64,000 nt of DNA from assembly GCA_026873275.1 (NCBI GenBank), contig JANTUC010000010.1, positions 1,116,001-1,180,000 of the forward strand, in the 5' to 3' direction. Of the stretch, positions 22,032 to 35,200 are shown piece by piece. The notes under the pieces were generated by a model that searched no databases, was not told where the DNA came from, and saw nothing but the letters and a program-made list of their open reading frames with translations. Positions within the stretch are counted from its first letter, which is position 1; each line of letters begins with the position of its first letter. Made by a program: the position numbers and the translations under genes. Source of the stretch: Pseudopithomyces maydicus (taxonomy: Eukaryota > Ascomycota > Dothideomycetes > Pleosporales > Didymosphaeriaceae).

Positions 22032-22526
22032 TATTATAAGAGGTTCCTACTTACCTAGTCTATATAAGGGCAGGTAGGCTTCTTAGGAGCCTTATAGGTA
22101 TTTAGTAGTTAAGTAATAGTTAGGTAATAGGTAGTGTAAATATTCCTATTTTACTAGTAAGAGTAAAATAACTATTTTCTATAAAGGCTAATAATTTTTA
22201 ATTATAAAAAAGAGCTTTAATTTAGCTATAAGTAAGTATATAAAGATATATAAAAAGTTAATTATAAAGAATAAAACCTATTTAAAGATTCCTAGAAACT
22301 ATATACTATTTTTCTTTATTTAGGAGGTCCTACTTAGACCCTAAAGTTCTTAAATCTCTTAAGGTCCCTAGGATCTCTTACTTATACTAGACCTTATTAT
22401 ATAATAGATAATATAAACTCCTATCCTAGCTAGCTTATAGGGCCCGATATAACTAATCTTTTATTATTAATTTCCTGTATATAATTCTTTTTTAACACTT
22501 TACTTAGTTTTATTATAATTATAATA
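22032..22526 (-). repeat. B1 left LTR (3' LTR of element)
   Basis: 495 bp, same length as the partner at 28663. Its inner end is more heavily RIP-mutated (ttattataattataata) than the partner's matching end (cgccgtgatcgtaata). Confidence 0.88.
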
Positions 22527-25439
22527 TTATCCCCCCTTTTAGGAGTATTATTTTAATACCCTAGTTTAACCTCCTGCAGCGTGGCTGGCCTATTAGTATT
22601 TATTAAATATATAAAGGTGCGCCAGCTTTTCTACTAACTTAGATTATATTTTAATTTAAATTTTCCTTTTTATTTTAAATATACTAAAAGCTTTTTACTT
22701 ATTTATTTAAAAATGTTATACTTATGCGCTAGAAGTTAAATTTTAAAGTTTTAAGATATTACTTAGCTGTAAGCGTTATTAAAAGTTAAAATTATATTAT
22801 TTTATAAATACAGCCTCTAAGTAATATACTAAATATATTTTAGTGTATACTAATTATAGCCTATAGATTCCTAAGAATAACTAGTCCTAATTATAAGTTA
22901 AGAAAAAGTAGAAATATTTAGCTCTTTTATAGGCGTGTGCTAAAATAGCTTATCTAGAACTAAAGTTAATTAAAGTAGAGGTAAAGGAGTATTTCTATAC
23001 TTATTATAATCTTTAGGTTACTAATATAATAGATTAGTTGTAAGAGAAAGACTTAGTAAAGGGTAAAGCTTTTAGTAATACTTATATATTATTATTATTT
23101 ATATTTTTAGTTATTAATCCTTTTTAATCTTAGGTTAATTTATCTTCTTTTAATCTTTTTACTTTTATTACTAATTTCCTTAATCTTAAAGTACTAATAT
23201 TTAATAATTATATTAAAATTAGTCTTTCCTCTATTTAAAATGGAAGTCCGCCAGTAGTTTTTTATAATTTATAAGATTTTTTTAATTTTTAAGTATTATA
23301 CTGCTTTAACTATCCTTTCTACTTTATTAGGTATTATTATTAATCTTTATCTATTTATAGGTCCTTAATAGCTTTAATTTTATATTTATTATCTTCTAAT
23401 TTTAGCTAAATTTTAATTAGAGCGTTTAAAGGTGCTAATTCTAAAAGGTTTTTATAAAAGGTAGGGTATATCTTAGTTTTTTATAATAGAAGTAATTTAC
23501 TTATAACTAGTCCTTTAGTCTTTGTAACTTTAAAGGGTTCTATTTATAAATAGTCTAGTTTTTTACTTAGTCTCTTAATTTTTAAATTTTTTTATAATAG
23601 GAAAACTTTATTCCCTTTTTTAAAAATTAGTCCCTTAATCCTTTACTTATTTACGTTTACGGATACTAAAAGGGCCCTTTTTATAATTCTTTTATAAAGG
23701 GTATTATATAGTTCCTTTATTTTTTAAGCCTTATTTTAGGCTTCTATAAAAATACTTTCTATATTTTATAAATTTTAATAAGCGACCAGCTTATATCTAT
23801 AGTTTATATAATATAGTAAATATTCTATTATATTTAATTTAGCTCTATTATATACTAGTTATATTATTAGTAGTAGTTCTACCTAATTATTTTATTACTT
23901 ATTAATATAGAACCTTAGGTACTATTCTAGTATTTAATTAGTTCTTTCTATTTATCTATCTATTTATAGATAGAAGCTTATTAATAGCTTTTAATTTATT
24001 TTTAGTATTACAATAAATATATTTTAGTATTTAAATGTAAAGAGCTTATTATAGTTTATAATAAGTTCCTTTAGTAGGCTGTACTCTATAAATAGTATAT
24101 TATTAATTTTATAAGCTAGTTCCTTTATTATTATAGACTCTTTTATAGGCCTAAACTTTACAAATTTTATAAGTCTATTTACTATTATCGCGATAGTGTT
24201 ATATATTTATTTTATCCCTAGTTATAGCGATTTTAAGAGTTTTATTATAAAATTTATTATTATATTTTACTATAGCTGTTAGGTTACTAACAATAGTTAT
24301 AAGAGGCTATAAGGTTTATATTTTTTAGGCTTATTTTTATAGTAGGTTAAATAGTTACTTATCTTCTTAGTAATTACCTATTTAAGTTTGGGGATAGCGT
24401 ATTTATTTATAATATATTATATTATTTCTTCTATGCCTAAGTGTCCTTATTCCCTAAACTTATATAATTCTTTTATTAGTTTAGGTGCTTTTTATATTCT
24501 TATAATAATTTATTTTTAATAGTCTATTAGTCTAATTAATACTTTCTATACTTTAAGTTTTAAAAGTTATTTATTTTCCTAAACTTTTTTAGATTAGTTA
24601 TATTTTAGAGTTCCGTCGTGCCCTTTTTAGAGTATTATATTATATAATTTTAGTTTATCCTTAATTAGGTTAATCCTTTTACTTAAGGTATTTATTACTC
24701 TATTAAAGGTTCTTAAGCGATAGTAAATTATAAAGTTAAAGTTTATAAGAAACTTTGCCTATTATACCTATTATTTATTAAGTTTCTTTATTGATATAAA
24801 GCTAATAAGGTTTATATAGTCTATTTATATTTTAATTTTTATAGGCACTCTTATAAGCTGTGTTTTCTATTATTTAAAAGTATTTACTACTCCTAGTAAT
24901 TCTTTATTATAGATATTATAGTTTAACTCTATTCTAGAGAATTTTTATAAATAAAAAAATACTAGTCTCTACTTTTTATCCTTATACTATTATATAAATA
25001 CTACTTTTAGTATATAGTTAAATATATTTATTTTAATTTAAATTTTCCTCTATAGGTTAAATATTAATAAAAGGGGTATTAAGAGAAATAGTTCCTTTAA
25101 GCTTTTAAATATTATATATTATTTCTCTTTCTACTTAAATTCTACTTCTTTTTTATAATCTTTATTAAGGGTGCTATTATCTTAAAATAGTTAATAATAA
25201 ACTTTTAGTAGAAGTTAATAAATCCTAAAAAAGATTAGATATCTTTTATTAACTTAAATTATAGCTATTTTTATACTATAGCTATCTTTTTAAGGTCTAT
25301 AGTAATTTTTCTCTTAAGATAATAAATCCTAAGTACTTAGTCTTTATTATATAGAACTTATACTTATTTAAATATAAAAGTAACTAATATTCTTTTATCT
25401 TTTTTAATACTTTTTATATATACTATACGTGTTCTTTAA

Positions 25440-25490
25440 GTATTCCTTTAAAGTATACTAGTATATTATCTAAGTATACCGTGCAGAATA
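25440..25490 (-). pseudogene. B1 reverse transcriptase catalytic region
   Basis: Minus-strand reading gives VYLDNILVYF at about 25450-25479. It corresponds to the Gypsy YLDDILVYS box with the second Asp changed to Asn (GAC/GAT to AAT on the coding strand, a RIP-type G to A). Confidence 0.82.
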
Positions 25491-28400
25491 TATCTAGGTA
25501 TTTATATAATATCTTATTTACTACTACTTAAAATATTGCTAAGGCGTTTATAAGTCCTATTAGTATAACTATAAATTTATATAATCTATAGCATATTTAG
25601 AACGCAGTTATTTATTTATATCCTTTAATTATATAGATATAGTAAAAGCTATCTTATATATTAAATTTTATAAACTATTTAGCTCCTTAGAGTCAATTTA
25701 TAAGCTTTATTATTAGTAGTAATAGATATTAGTTCTTAATAGTTTTATTATTTAGTTATTAATAATTTATATATAGTTAAAGTCGTTTATCCTTTTTTAA
25801 TATAAATAGTATAGTAGAGGCTATTAGGCTCTTACTAGGTTATATAAATTTTTATTTTAAGTTCTTTTTTAGCTATTCTATTAGTTCTTCCTATTAATTT
25901 TATAATAGTAATTATAATTATTTTAAGTATAGCTTTATACCTTCTTATAGATAAATTTTATAATCCTATTTTTAGTATTTTAGAAGTATTTTATTATCTT
26001 TCTTATAAAAGAGTTCTGCGAAATCTTAATATTTCTAAGGTATAAATAGGATTTCTTATCCCTCCTTTTAGAGCTTACTCTTTTATATTTAAATAATACT
26101 TACTTTCTAAGGGTCCTTTTTATAGATTCTTATAATCTTATAAGGTAATATCTATTATATAGTCTTTCTTTCGCCAATTCCCTCTCTTTAAAGTGTATAC
26201 TAAACCTTTAGGCATATTTATAACTTCCTTATACTAATAATTTTAATTATAAATTCTTAGCTGCGTATTATTTTCTTCTACTAATTAATAATAGGATTAT
26301 ATTTTAATAGTTAATTATAACTAATAATTACTTCTAGGCTTTTTAAGTCTATTATAATAAAGCTATACTGGCTCTAGAGTCTATCTAAATTAATAGATAA
26401 TAGTGTTATTTTAAAATATAACTAATCTTTATTATATTCTTAAAAGAACGTTCTATCTACTATCTCTATCTAAATAGATATTACCTTATTCTAGTAAGGT
26501 AACTTATACTTTTCTACTATTCTAGATAAAATTAAATATTTAGTAGTATTAGGGTTTATAAGCGCTATTATTTAATATTCTTTAATTATAACTTCTTTTT
26601 TAAGGTGCAGGTCGTCATCCTAATTTATTTTATAAACCTTAATAGGGGCGCCTTTACTAATATAGTTTATTTTTTAGTAGTGTACTAGTTTCCTAACTTA
26701 CTATTAATATTACTTAATTTCTTTAAATTCCTTTCTAGGTAAGCAGCATTTTACTCTTAATTATATTTTATATAAAATTTATTAAAATAGCTTCTAATTT
26801 AATAAAGGTGTTTATCCTCCTTTTTAGTATTATTTTATCTATACTATTCGTATCCTTTTAATATATATTTATTAGGGACTATCTCTTAGTGCTCTTTACT
26901 AAAAGGGTCTATAATATTTTCTTCTTTTATATAATAATATATAAAGTATTTCTTTTTATAATCTTTTTAATAGGTAACGTCTTAGTGTGCTATATTATAG
27001 TTTATTCTATAATTAGTACTATATATACCTACTCCTAAGGTATACCTATAAATAGGGCCCTAGGGCTACTATCCTACTATATATTTATATTTATAATAAA
27101 TTTAGTAAGTATTATTATAGTATTCTATTTATCCTTTCTAAAAGTAGGTCTTTTTTTAATTTTTTTAACTATATTAATAGCATATCACTATTTAGTAATC
27201 CTTTAACTAAATATATCTATAAATAGGGTCTCTAAGTTACTTCTAGATATCCTCCCTAATCTTATAATAGGTTTTATATTTTTCCTAATAATATTAATAC
27301 TATTTAATATTTTTATAGTAGATCTGGATCCAGATTTAATTATATAAGTTATTAATTACCCCTTAATATCGGTCCGTAAAGGCTAATATTTATTTATATA
27401 TATTTTTATAAATTTAGACTCTTTTATTATAATTTTTAACATAATATATTCTACTTCTATATAATTAGTAAATATTTTTTAATATCTATTCCCAGATTTC
27501 TTTCTTTTATAGGGTTTAGTATTCCCTCTTCTATAATATTTTATAGTTTACTTTTATAATCTCTCTGTCCTCCTTTGCGATAGAGGCTATATATACTTAT
27601 ATTACTTAAAATTATTTCCCTTTAATTTTATTTTTTACAGTACAGTCGCGTATAAAATATTCTAGCTCTTTATATTCTAGACAGATTTTTTTATTATACT
27701 AATACTATCTTTCTTTATTTAATAGCCTATTATTTTAGTAATTATATTTACCCCTTTTCTATAGTTATTTCTTATAGGCTTTATCAGCTATAATAATATT
27801 TTTATTCTAATCTCTTTTATTAATGTTATAGGCTTTCTTTATATTAGCTTTTTAGCTAAATACTAGTCTTTCTAACTTCTTCTTTTCTAGATACCGCTCA
27901 TACAGCCGATTATTAATTTAAATAGATAATTTAATAAGTTCTTTTAAGTTATTTAATTAATTATAGTGTGTTAATTTATTCTTAACTAATTCTTTTAGCC
28001 TATTATAGTACACAGCTTAAAAAGGGGTATTATCCTAGTTTATTTTAGCCTATAACTACTTAAACTTAAATAAGTATTTACTAATAGACTTAGTCTATTT
28101 AAGGTATTATATTTATTATTTAGCCTTTTTTTCCTCGTTAACTTTTCTAAATATAATTTTAATTTATTTTTTAAATCTATCCTAAGAGTTAAAGATCTTT
28201 TTTATAGTATTATCTTATTTATTAGGTTTATCTTTATAAGCTAGGTAATTATTAATAAAGGGTTAAAGCTATTTAGTAGCTTTCTTCTTTATATATATTT
28301 TAGCTACTAAGACCTTAGTTTAATTAATATTAAAGATCTTGCTATTATAGCAGCAGTATAATTCTATATTAGTAAAAAATATTTTAAGTCTAGTCTTTCC

Positions 28401-28662
28401 CCCGTTATAGTATTTAGTTATTTTAAAGGATATTTTTATTATAGGTCTTATTTAGGCTTAGAGTAGTACTTATACTTATTTTTATATAGTAGCTATTAAG
28501 GCCGCTATTTATATATAGAATTTTTATATCTTTATAATTTAGGCTACTAGTATCGCTGCTAGACTTATTATAGGTTTAGAAATAATGCTTCTACTAAAAG
28601 CCTATAAACTAATAAAGCTTACTAGGGTTATTATATTAACTTAAACCTTTAGGTAGTTAAAG

Positions 28663-29157
28663 TGTTATAAAGGGTTTTTATTTACTTAGTTTATATAAGG
28701 GCAGGTAGGCTTCTCAGGAGTCTTATAGGTATTTAATAATTAAGTAATAATTAGGTAATAGGTAGTATAAATATCCCTATTTTATTAATAAAAGTAAAAT
28801 AACTATCTTCTATAAAAGCTAATAATTTTTAATTATAAAGAAGAGCTTCGATTTAGCTATAAGTAAGTATATAAAGATATATAAAAAGTTAACTATAAAG
28901 AATAAAACCTATTTAAAGATCTTTAAAAACTATATACTATTCTTCTTTATCTAAGAGGTCCTATCTAGACCCTAAGGTCCCTAGATCTCCTAAGGTCCCT
29001 AAAATCTCTTACTTATACTAAATCTTATTATATAATAGATAATATAAGCTTCTATCCTAGCTAGCCTATAGGGCCTAATATAGTTAACCTTTTATTGTTA
29101 ATTTTCTGTATATAATTCTTTTTCAACGCCTTGCTTGGTCCCGCCGTGATCGTAATA
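28663..29157 (-). repeat. B1 right LTR (5' LTR of element)
   Basis: 495 bp, begins tgttataaag and ends cgtaata; its terminal 30 bp keep several CG and GC pairs. Followed by the target duplication aaata at 29158-29162. Confidence 0.88.
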
Positions 29158-29162
29158 AAATA

Positions 29163-29640
29163 GATTATTTAAGATAATTAGCTTATATAATAAAATAGTT
29201 AAAATAATTATTATAGCCCTTAAGGAAGGCGTAAGATAAATACTTTTAAAATTACATTATTAAAAAGGAATCTATTTAGAACTGTAGAACTATTGCTTAA
29301 AGAATAACCTATTTAATATTAATAAGTATATATTTATTTTAACTAATTTCCGCGCTAAAGTTATTTAATTATATTATAACCTTTTAATTTCTAGCTATAA
29401 TAAAAAGTATAAAATATATATAAGGGTAGTAAGATATTATTACTAGCTATACTATATAAATATTATTACCTATTATATATATAATTACTTAGTTTATATA
29501 AGAGTAAAATCTAAATAAGAAAGGAAATTTAGATTACTTTAATTACTTCTAATTCTAAATACTTATTAGAATAGCGTATCTTTAGACTTTATTACATTAT
29601 TACTAAAATCATAATTATTAAGTTGTGAACCAAAGGCAGA
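29163..29640 (+). pseudogene. Gypsy element A: integrase, part 2
   Basis: Continues element A after the B1 insertion. The plus-strand frame reads NLFNINKYIFILTNFRAKVI, then YNLLISSYNKKYK and VVRYYY, matching the linker and N-terminal zinc region of Gypsy integrases, then LDFITLL at the start of the catalytic core. His and Cys codons have become Tyr in RIP fashion. The signal fades after about 29640. Confidence 0.72.
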
Positions 29641-30378
29641 TATAATATAAATAAAATTTAAATTCTAATTTTAGGAGAATTAATTAATTAATTATTATTT
29701 TTCCTCCTTAGAAAAGAGGCCTTATTTATTAAAAGAAAAAGTATATAGCGCTTTTTTAAATTTTTTTTTATTTAGGATAAAGAGTAGAAAGAATAATAAT
29801 TTAATTATAATTATATAGTAGAAATAAGAGAAGGTAAGTTAAGTATCAAAATTAATTCTTAGTATCTAATTTAAAAATAAGTATTAATAAAAGAAGAGCT
29901 AAAATCTAGAAAGTAAATTTAAATTTTAAATGCTATATATTTTTAATTTAAAAATACTTTATAATCTACTTTAGCTATTTAAGAAGTGAATAAAAATATA
30001 AAAAATAATAATAGTCTCTTCTAGTACGTTTCTATTATAAAAAAAATTTAGAAATACTTATAATAATCTTTATTTTACTATTTTTTATATTCTTTATAGG
30101 TTATATCTTTCTATTTCACTAAGTAAGAGAGCTATATACTCATTACCTATTATATATATAATTAAAAATAAATAAACGCGCTAGTAGTTAGGCAGTTAAT
30201 TATTTAATTTTATTTTTATTTTAATCTCTTTATTTTTATATTATAATACTAACTTTTTAATATTTATTATTTAACTTTATAATAGTAAGTCTAGTTTAGT
30301 AAAAAAGGAGTCTTATATTTTATTTTTAATACTACTTTTTTAAGCTAATAGGTGTCTTAGCTTTTTTATTATTATATA
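29641..30378. other. Unassigned AT-rich relic
   Basis: Probably the decayed remainder of element A, but no motif or LTR could be recognised. It ends at the TA next to the M1 inverted repeat. Confidence 0.4.
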
Positions 30379-31760
30379 TAGTAGGGTGACAGATTAAAAA
30401 AGTAATCTAAAAAATAGCTTTTTTTAAAAAATTATAGTAAATTAAGTATTAGTTTTTAATTTTTTTAAAAAATTCAACTTTTAGAAAAGGTTATAAAGTT
30501 TATCTTTTTAATTTTAAAACCACCTAAAATGGCTTAGTCTATTTTTTTAAAATTAGTTAAAGTTAGGGTTAAAAAAAGTAAAAATCAAATCCTTAATATT
30601 TTTTTAAATGTATAATTTTTTAATTTTTTAATTTTCTAACTTAATATGGTTAGTACAGGTCACGTGACTGAATTTTCGAGACTAGTTTACTAACTAAATA
30701 ATTTATTAGTATTATAGTTAATTTTAATCCAAAAATCACGTAAGCTTAAATCACGTGATTTTTAGTTAGTTTATTAGTTTATAGTAATATCTTTTTACTT
30801 TTTAATTTTTAATACCTATGTCCTCAAAATGGCTCCAAAATTTTCAAAATTTGAGGAGAAAGTGGAGGAATTATATATTAATAATATTTCTATTAATACT
30901 ATTTCAAATATTATAAAAAAGCCTCAATTATCAGTTTATAACGCAATTCGTCGAATTAAAGATAAAAAAATAAATAAAAATAATAAAAGTCTTAATTTAA
31001 ATAAAATAAAAACTGGACCAATAAAAAAAATTCAAAATAAAAAAAAGGATTATTAATTAAGACTTTATAAAAAATCCAAAAGTTCAAAATAATGAGTTAT
31101 TATTAATTAATAATTTGGATATTTCAAAAAGAACTTTATAAAGGTTTTTAAAAGAGGAGGGTTATTCTTGTAATACCTCTTTAAAAAAGGCTTATTTAGA
31201 TAAATTTTAAAAAAAAAGCGTTTTTCTTACGCTAAAAAACAATTAAAAAATATAAAAATATAGATTTTTATAGAATTATTTTTTCTAATAAGTTAGTAAT
31301 AGAAAGGGGATATAGATCTAGATAAGAGTATTATAGAAAAAAAGAAATTATAAATTAGGGGATGGTTTAGTTTCAAATATTAATAGAGGTACGTAAAATA
31401 GATTTTTATAATATTACTTACTAATTAAAATATAGAGTATAATATTATCATACAAGTTTGGGGCGCTATTTAGATAGGGGGAGGTTAAAATTAGTCTTTT
31501 TAAAAAACTCTTTAAATAAAAGATCTTTTAAAACTAGCTATTATATCAACGAAGTTTTAAAAAAGAAGTTAAACTGTATATTAAACGCGGTAAGAATTAC
31601 CTTTTTATTTTACCCCTTTTTTTAATATTTAATAATATATAATTGATATATTATAATATATTAATTTTTTTATAAACTTTATACTAATATCTAATTAGGT
31701 TGGGAGTTTCAACAAGATAACGCGAAAATTCATAAAAATAAAAAAGCTTTATTATAGTTT
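30379..31760 (+). mobile_element. Tc1/mariner-like transposon M1, right part missing
   Basis: Starts with the terminal repeat tagtagggtgacaga, the RIP-altered form of the M2 end cagtagggtgacaga. The element stops after ttattatagttt where the E1 LTR begins; in M2 the same sequence continues into the catalytic C-terminus. I cannot find the missing right half on the far side of E1. Confidence 0.83.
30829..31760 (+). pseudogene. M1 transposase, 5' part
   Basis: From the ATG at 30829 a 75-codon intact frame starts MAPKFSKFEEKVEELYINN and holds a helix-turn-helix DNA-binding region (INTISNIIKKPQLSVYNAIRRI). After a stop and shifts, the frame can be followed to FQQDNARIH near 31710, the second-Asp box of Tc1/mariner DDE transposases. 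A short intron can be drawn at 31389-31435 (GTACGT/TATAG) and a longer one ends at about 31698 (TAATTAG). In Tc1/mariner elements this protein cuts at the terminal repeats and inserts at TA. It has stop codons and lacks its C-terminus, so it is inactive. Confidence 0.82.
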
Positions 31761-32256
31761 TGTCACGGGGCACACTCTGTAGTCCTGTGGACTGAGGGTG
31801 TGTATATTAGGGTATAGTGAGTTAAGAGGAGCGGACGGGTAAGTATAAATTATATAAATTAAACGTTAATTAATATAATAAAGTTATTATTACTAAATAC
31901 TTAATAGTAATCTTTACTGTAAAAGCAAGGGACAATAGAATTAAATTAAAAATTAATAATAAAAACTATTTAAAGCGGGCGGCCGCTGCTATATATTTAT
32001 AAATATAAACTAGCTTTATAGCTTTATTATATAAAGCCTATAGAGCTAGACTTTATAGGCTTTATATTATAAAGCTTATAAAGCCTAATTATATAATCTT
32101 TTTTATATATCTATATTATACTTAGCATCTAACTTATAATTATAATCTAGTAGATTATTATAATAAGTATAATTACTACTTACGCTTCCCTCCTACTAGT
32201 CCTTATTACCCTTATTATAATTCCTATACTTTAATTATAGTATAATAATTATAATA
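31761..32256 (-). repeat. E1 left LTR
   Basis: About 496 bp, begins tgtcacggggcacactctgt with little RIP in the first 60 bp. Matches the 493-bp LTRs of E2. Confidence 0.85.
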
Positions 32257-35200
32257 TTATCTCCTTCTTTTAAATCTTTAGCCTAAAGATTATCTAAAGT
32301 ATAAAGTCCTACTATATTAGTGGGGTAAGCCCTATTATATTTAAAATAATTATAGCCCTTTATATCTTCTTATAAAACTCTTAAGTAGTATATATTTATT
32401 AATAAAATTTCCTATTATAGCTTTAATATAATATTATATTTATATTATATTAGGTTTAATCTTTCTTACATTATTTCTCCTCGTAATACTTTAAGAAGGT
32501 TAATTTATAAGTCTTATCTTTATTTTAATATTTATAGTTCTTATAATATAAGCGGAGTCTTGGTTTTAGATAATATAACTCTATTAATATTTCTAGTTTT
32601 TAAACTTACTATTTATAGTGCAATCTATTAATTATTCTTAAGCTAAAATTTAAACTGAATTTACTATAACTAAAAAGGAATAAAAATATATTTTTAATAA
32701 ATTGGCCGCTACATAGCTTTATATCTTTTAATTAAAAAAATAGAAGGAATTTCTTAATAAGCAGAAGGATAATTAATCTACTACCTTAGAAATAGAGTTA
32801 GACTAAAAGGAGACAGAATTATAAACTATAGGTTAATAGAATAGTCTAGAAGAGGAGTTATTAAAAGCTATTTTAAATAACGCTTATATCTTTATTAATA
32901 TTAATAATCTTTATAAATTTCTACTAGGTAATCTAATTTTAGGTCTAATATTACTAAACTTTTTTTATATAATTAATTTAGCTAGAACTCCTTTAATAAC
33001 TTAAAGTAATTAAGGTTCTCCTCTAACTTTTATATATTATTTTATAGGTTTTCCTTCTTATCTTTGCCCTTCTATACTACTTTATAATAATTTTTTTATT
33101 TATAAATTTATAATTTATAATCCTCTCTACTTCTTATTCCTTTTATTAATTATTATAGGTTTCTGCTTTATAAACCGCTAATTATATATTTTAAAATGCT
33201 TTTTTTAATAACGCTATATAAAATATTAGGTAAATCTTTATATTACTTAATAGCTATAACTTAAAGGTAATTAAAGTAATTTATTTTATAATTTTATATA
33301 GTCCGATTTTTAAGTAGTCTAATTTATTTAAAGGTCTTTTACTAGCAATATTTTTTTATAGTAATTAAACTTTCTCTCCCTTTTTTAATATTAGCGGAGT
33401 CTTATACTTTTAATTATAATATTTCCCTATTTTAATATATAGGAAAACTGCGTTTTATTATAATTAATTATAATTTTTTTAATTTCTTTTACTTATACTT
33501 CGCTATTTAAACTCTAGAATTTTATTACTTTAGGGGTTTAGTATGCTGTTAGATTAAACCTATAGTTTATAAAGAATAGTATTATTTCTATTATGCTATA
33601 TTATAAACTATTATATATTAATTAGGCTATTAGTAATAGGCCTACTTAGTTATTTTATTAATAGTTTAAGTAATATTAGAGATATTATTTTACTATTTAA
33701 TTTATTTATTCTATTTATCCATCTGTCTGTGAATAGTATACTATAGATATACTATATTTAATACTAATTAGGCCTATTATAGTTTACTATAGTTTTAAGG
33801 TAAACCTAATATCTTTATTAGTAATAATTTTATTTAGTATCCTATATTAGGCCACTACTATAGATAAGAATTAAAATACTATATATTTTGCTTTATTAGT
33901 TTCTTTATATAATATAAAGTAACTATACTTAGTAATTTTATTAGTAATAACTATTATTCTATTATACTTAATCTTATTTTCTAGGTTTTAGGATTTTGGC
34001 AGTTATATAATAAAATCTATAATAATTATATTCTATAATTATTTTAAAACCTCTATTAACTGTAGTTATCTATAAGGCGTATAATATTCTAGTTTATTTT
34101 TATAATAATTAATATAGTTCTATAAAACTTTAGTAATTATCTATCTTACTTATAGGAAGTAATATTCCTATATAAGTTTTTTTAGGGTTTATTTAATGCT
34201 CTAGTGGTCGTGGGCCGGCAATTTATAAAACCTTTATATAAATTCTTATTAGATTTTTACTAGAATAAAGGTTTATTTAAAGACCTTATATATTTTATCT
34301 TTATAGGTGGATCTATCAGGCAGGTAATTAATATTTTTATTACTTATTACTATTTCCTTCTAAATCTATTTTATCTATTTATTAGGTCCTAATTCTAGGG
34401 TTGCTGTAAATTTTAGTGTATTATAAATTATTATACTATTTATATTAAATTATAGTAGCGCTTTAGAGACTATAACTTTTTTTATAAGTTTAGTTTCTAG
34501 CTTAATATATTAGCTTATAGATTTTCTACTCTTTAAATATAGATAATTTTAAAATTAAATATTAATAATTACTAAGCCTATCTTATTTACCTTAGGCTTA
34601 AGGTCTAGTTCTTTATAAATTATATAAGGTTCTTATAATTTAAAAATATTAATATTTAGAATCTTACGTCTTGCAGGTAAGTTTACTAAATTTTAAAAAT
34701 ATTTATTATTACTAGTAGTTCCTTATTATAAATAGAATAATTAAGTTCCACGAATATTATTTTCTAAGAATAATATTTTATAGGATATCTTATATTGTCC
34801 TTTAAATCTTGCTATATAAGGTATATATTTATTATATAGTTTAATATATTAGTTTCTAGAAATATAGGTCTTATTAGGTTAAAAGTCTATAATATAAGGA
34901 ATTTTAAGAATTCTTTCTTAAGCTTTTATATTACTTCTTAATATTCCTTTATTTATTTAAAGGGGATATCTTTCTTAGTGAGATTTATAAATAGTTAAAT
35001 TATTTTTAATTATTAGGGTATAAACTTCCAGCAATAGTTATAGAATCTTATAAAGGATTAAATATTTAATAGTTTCTTTAACTAGCCCTAATTTTAAATC
35101 TTTTATATTTTAATAGGTTTAATATTAAGTTTCCCTAGTTTAATTATAAATCCTAAGTAGGTTGTTTTTTTTATATAGAACTTATATTTTTTTAATTTAA

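Larger units (their letters stand above)
22032..29157 (-). mobile_element. Gypsy LTR retrotransposon B1, full length, RIP-mutated
   Basis: Complete element of 7126 bp bounded by 495-bp LTRs (22032-22526 and 28663-29157) and a 5-bp duplication aaata. The polypyrimidine stretch cccccctttt just inside the left LTR is the complement of a polypurine tract, so the element reads on the minus strand. The reverse-transcriptase box reads YLDNILVY at 25453-25476 (minus), second Asp lost. It interrupts the polymerase gene of element A. The same family returns on the plus strand as B2. All frames carry many stops, so it cannot move by itself. Confidence 0.9.
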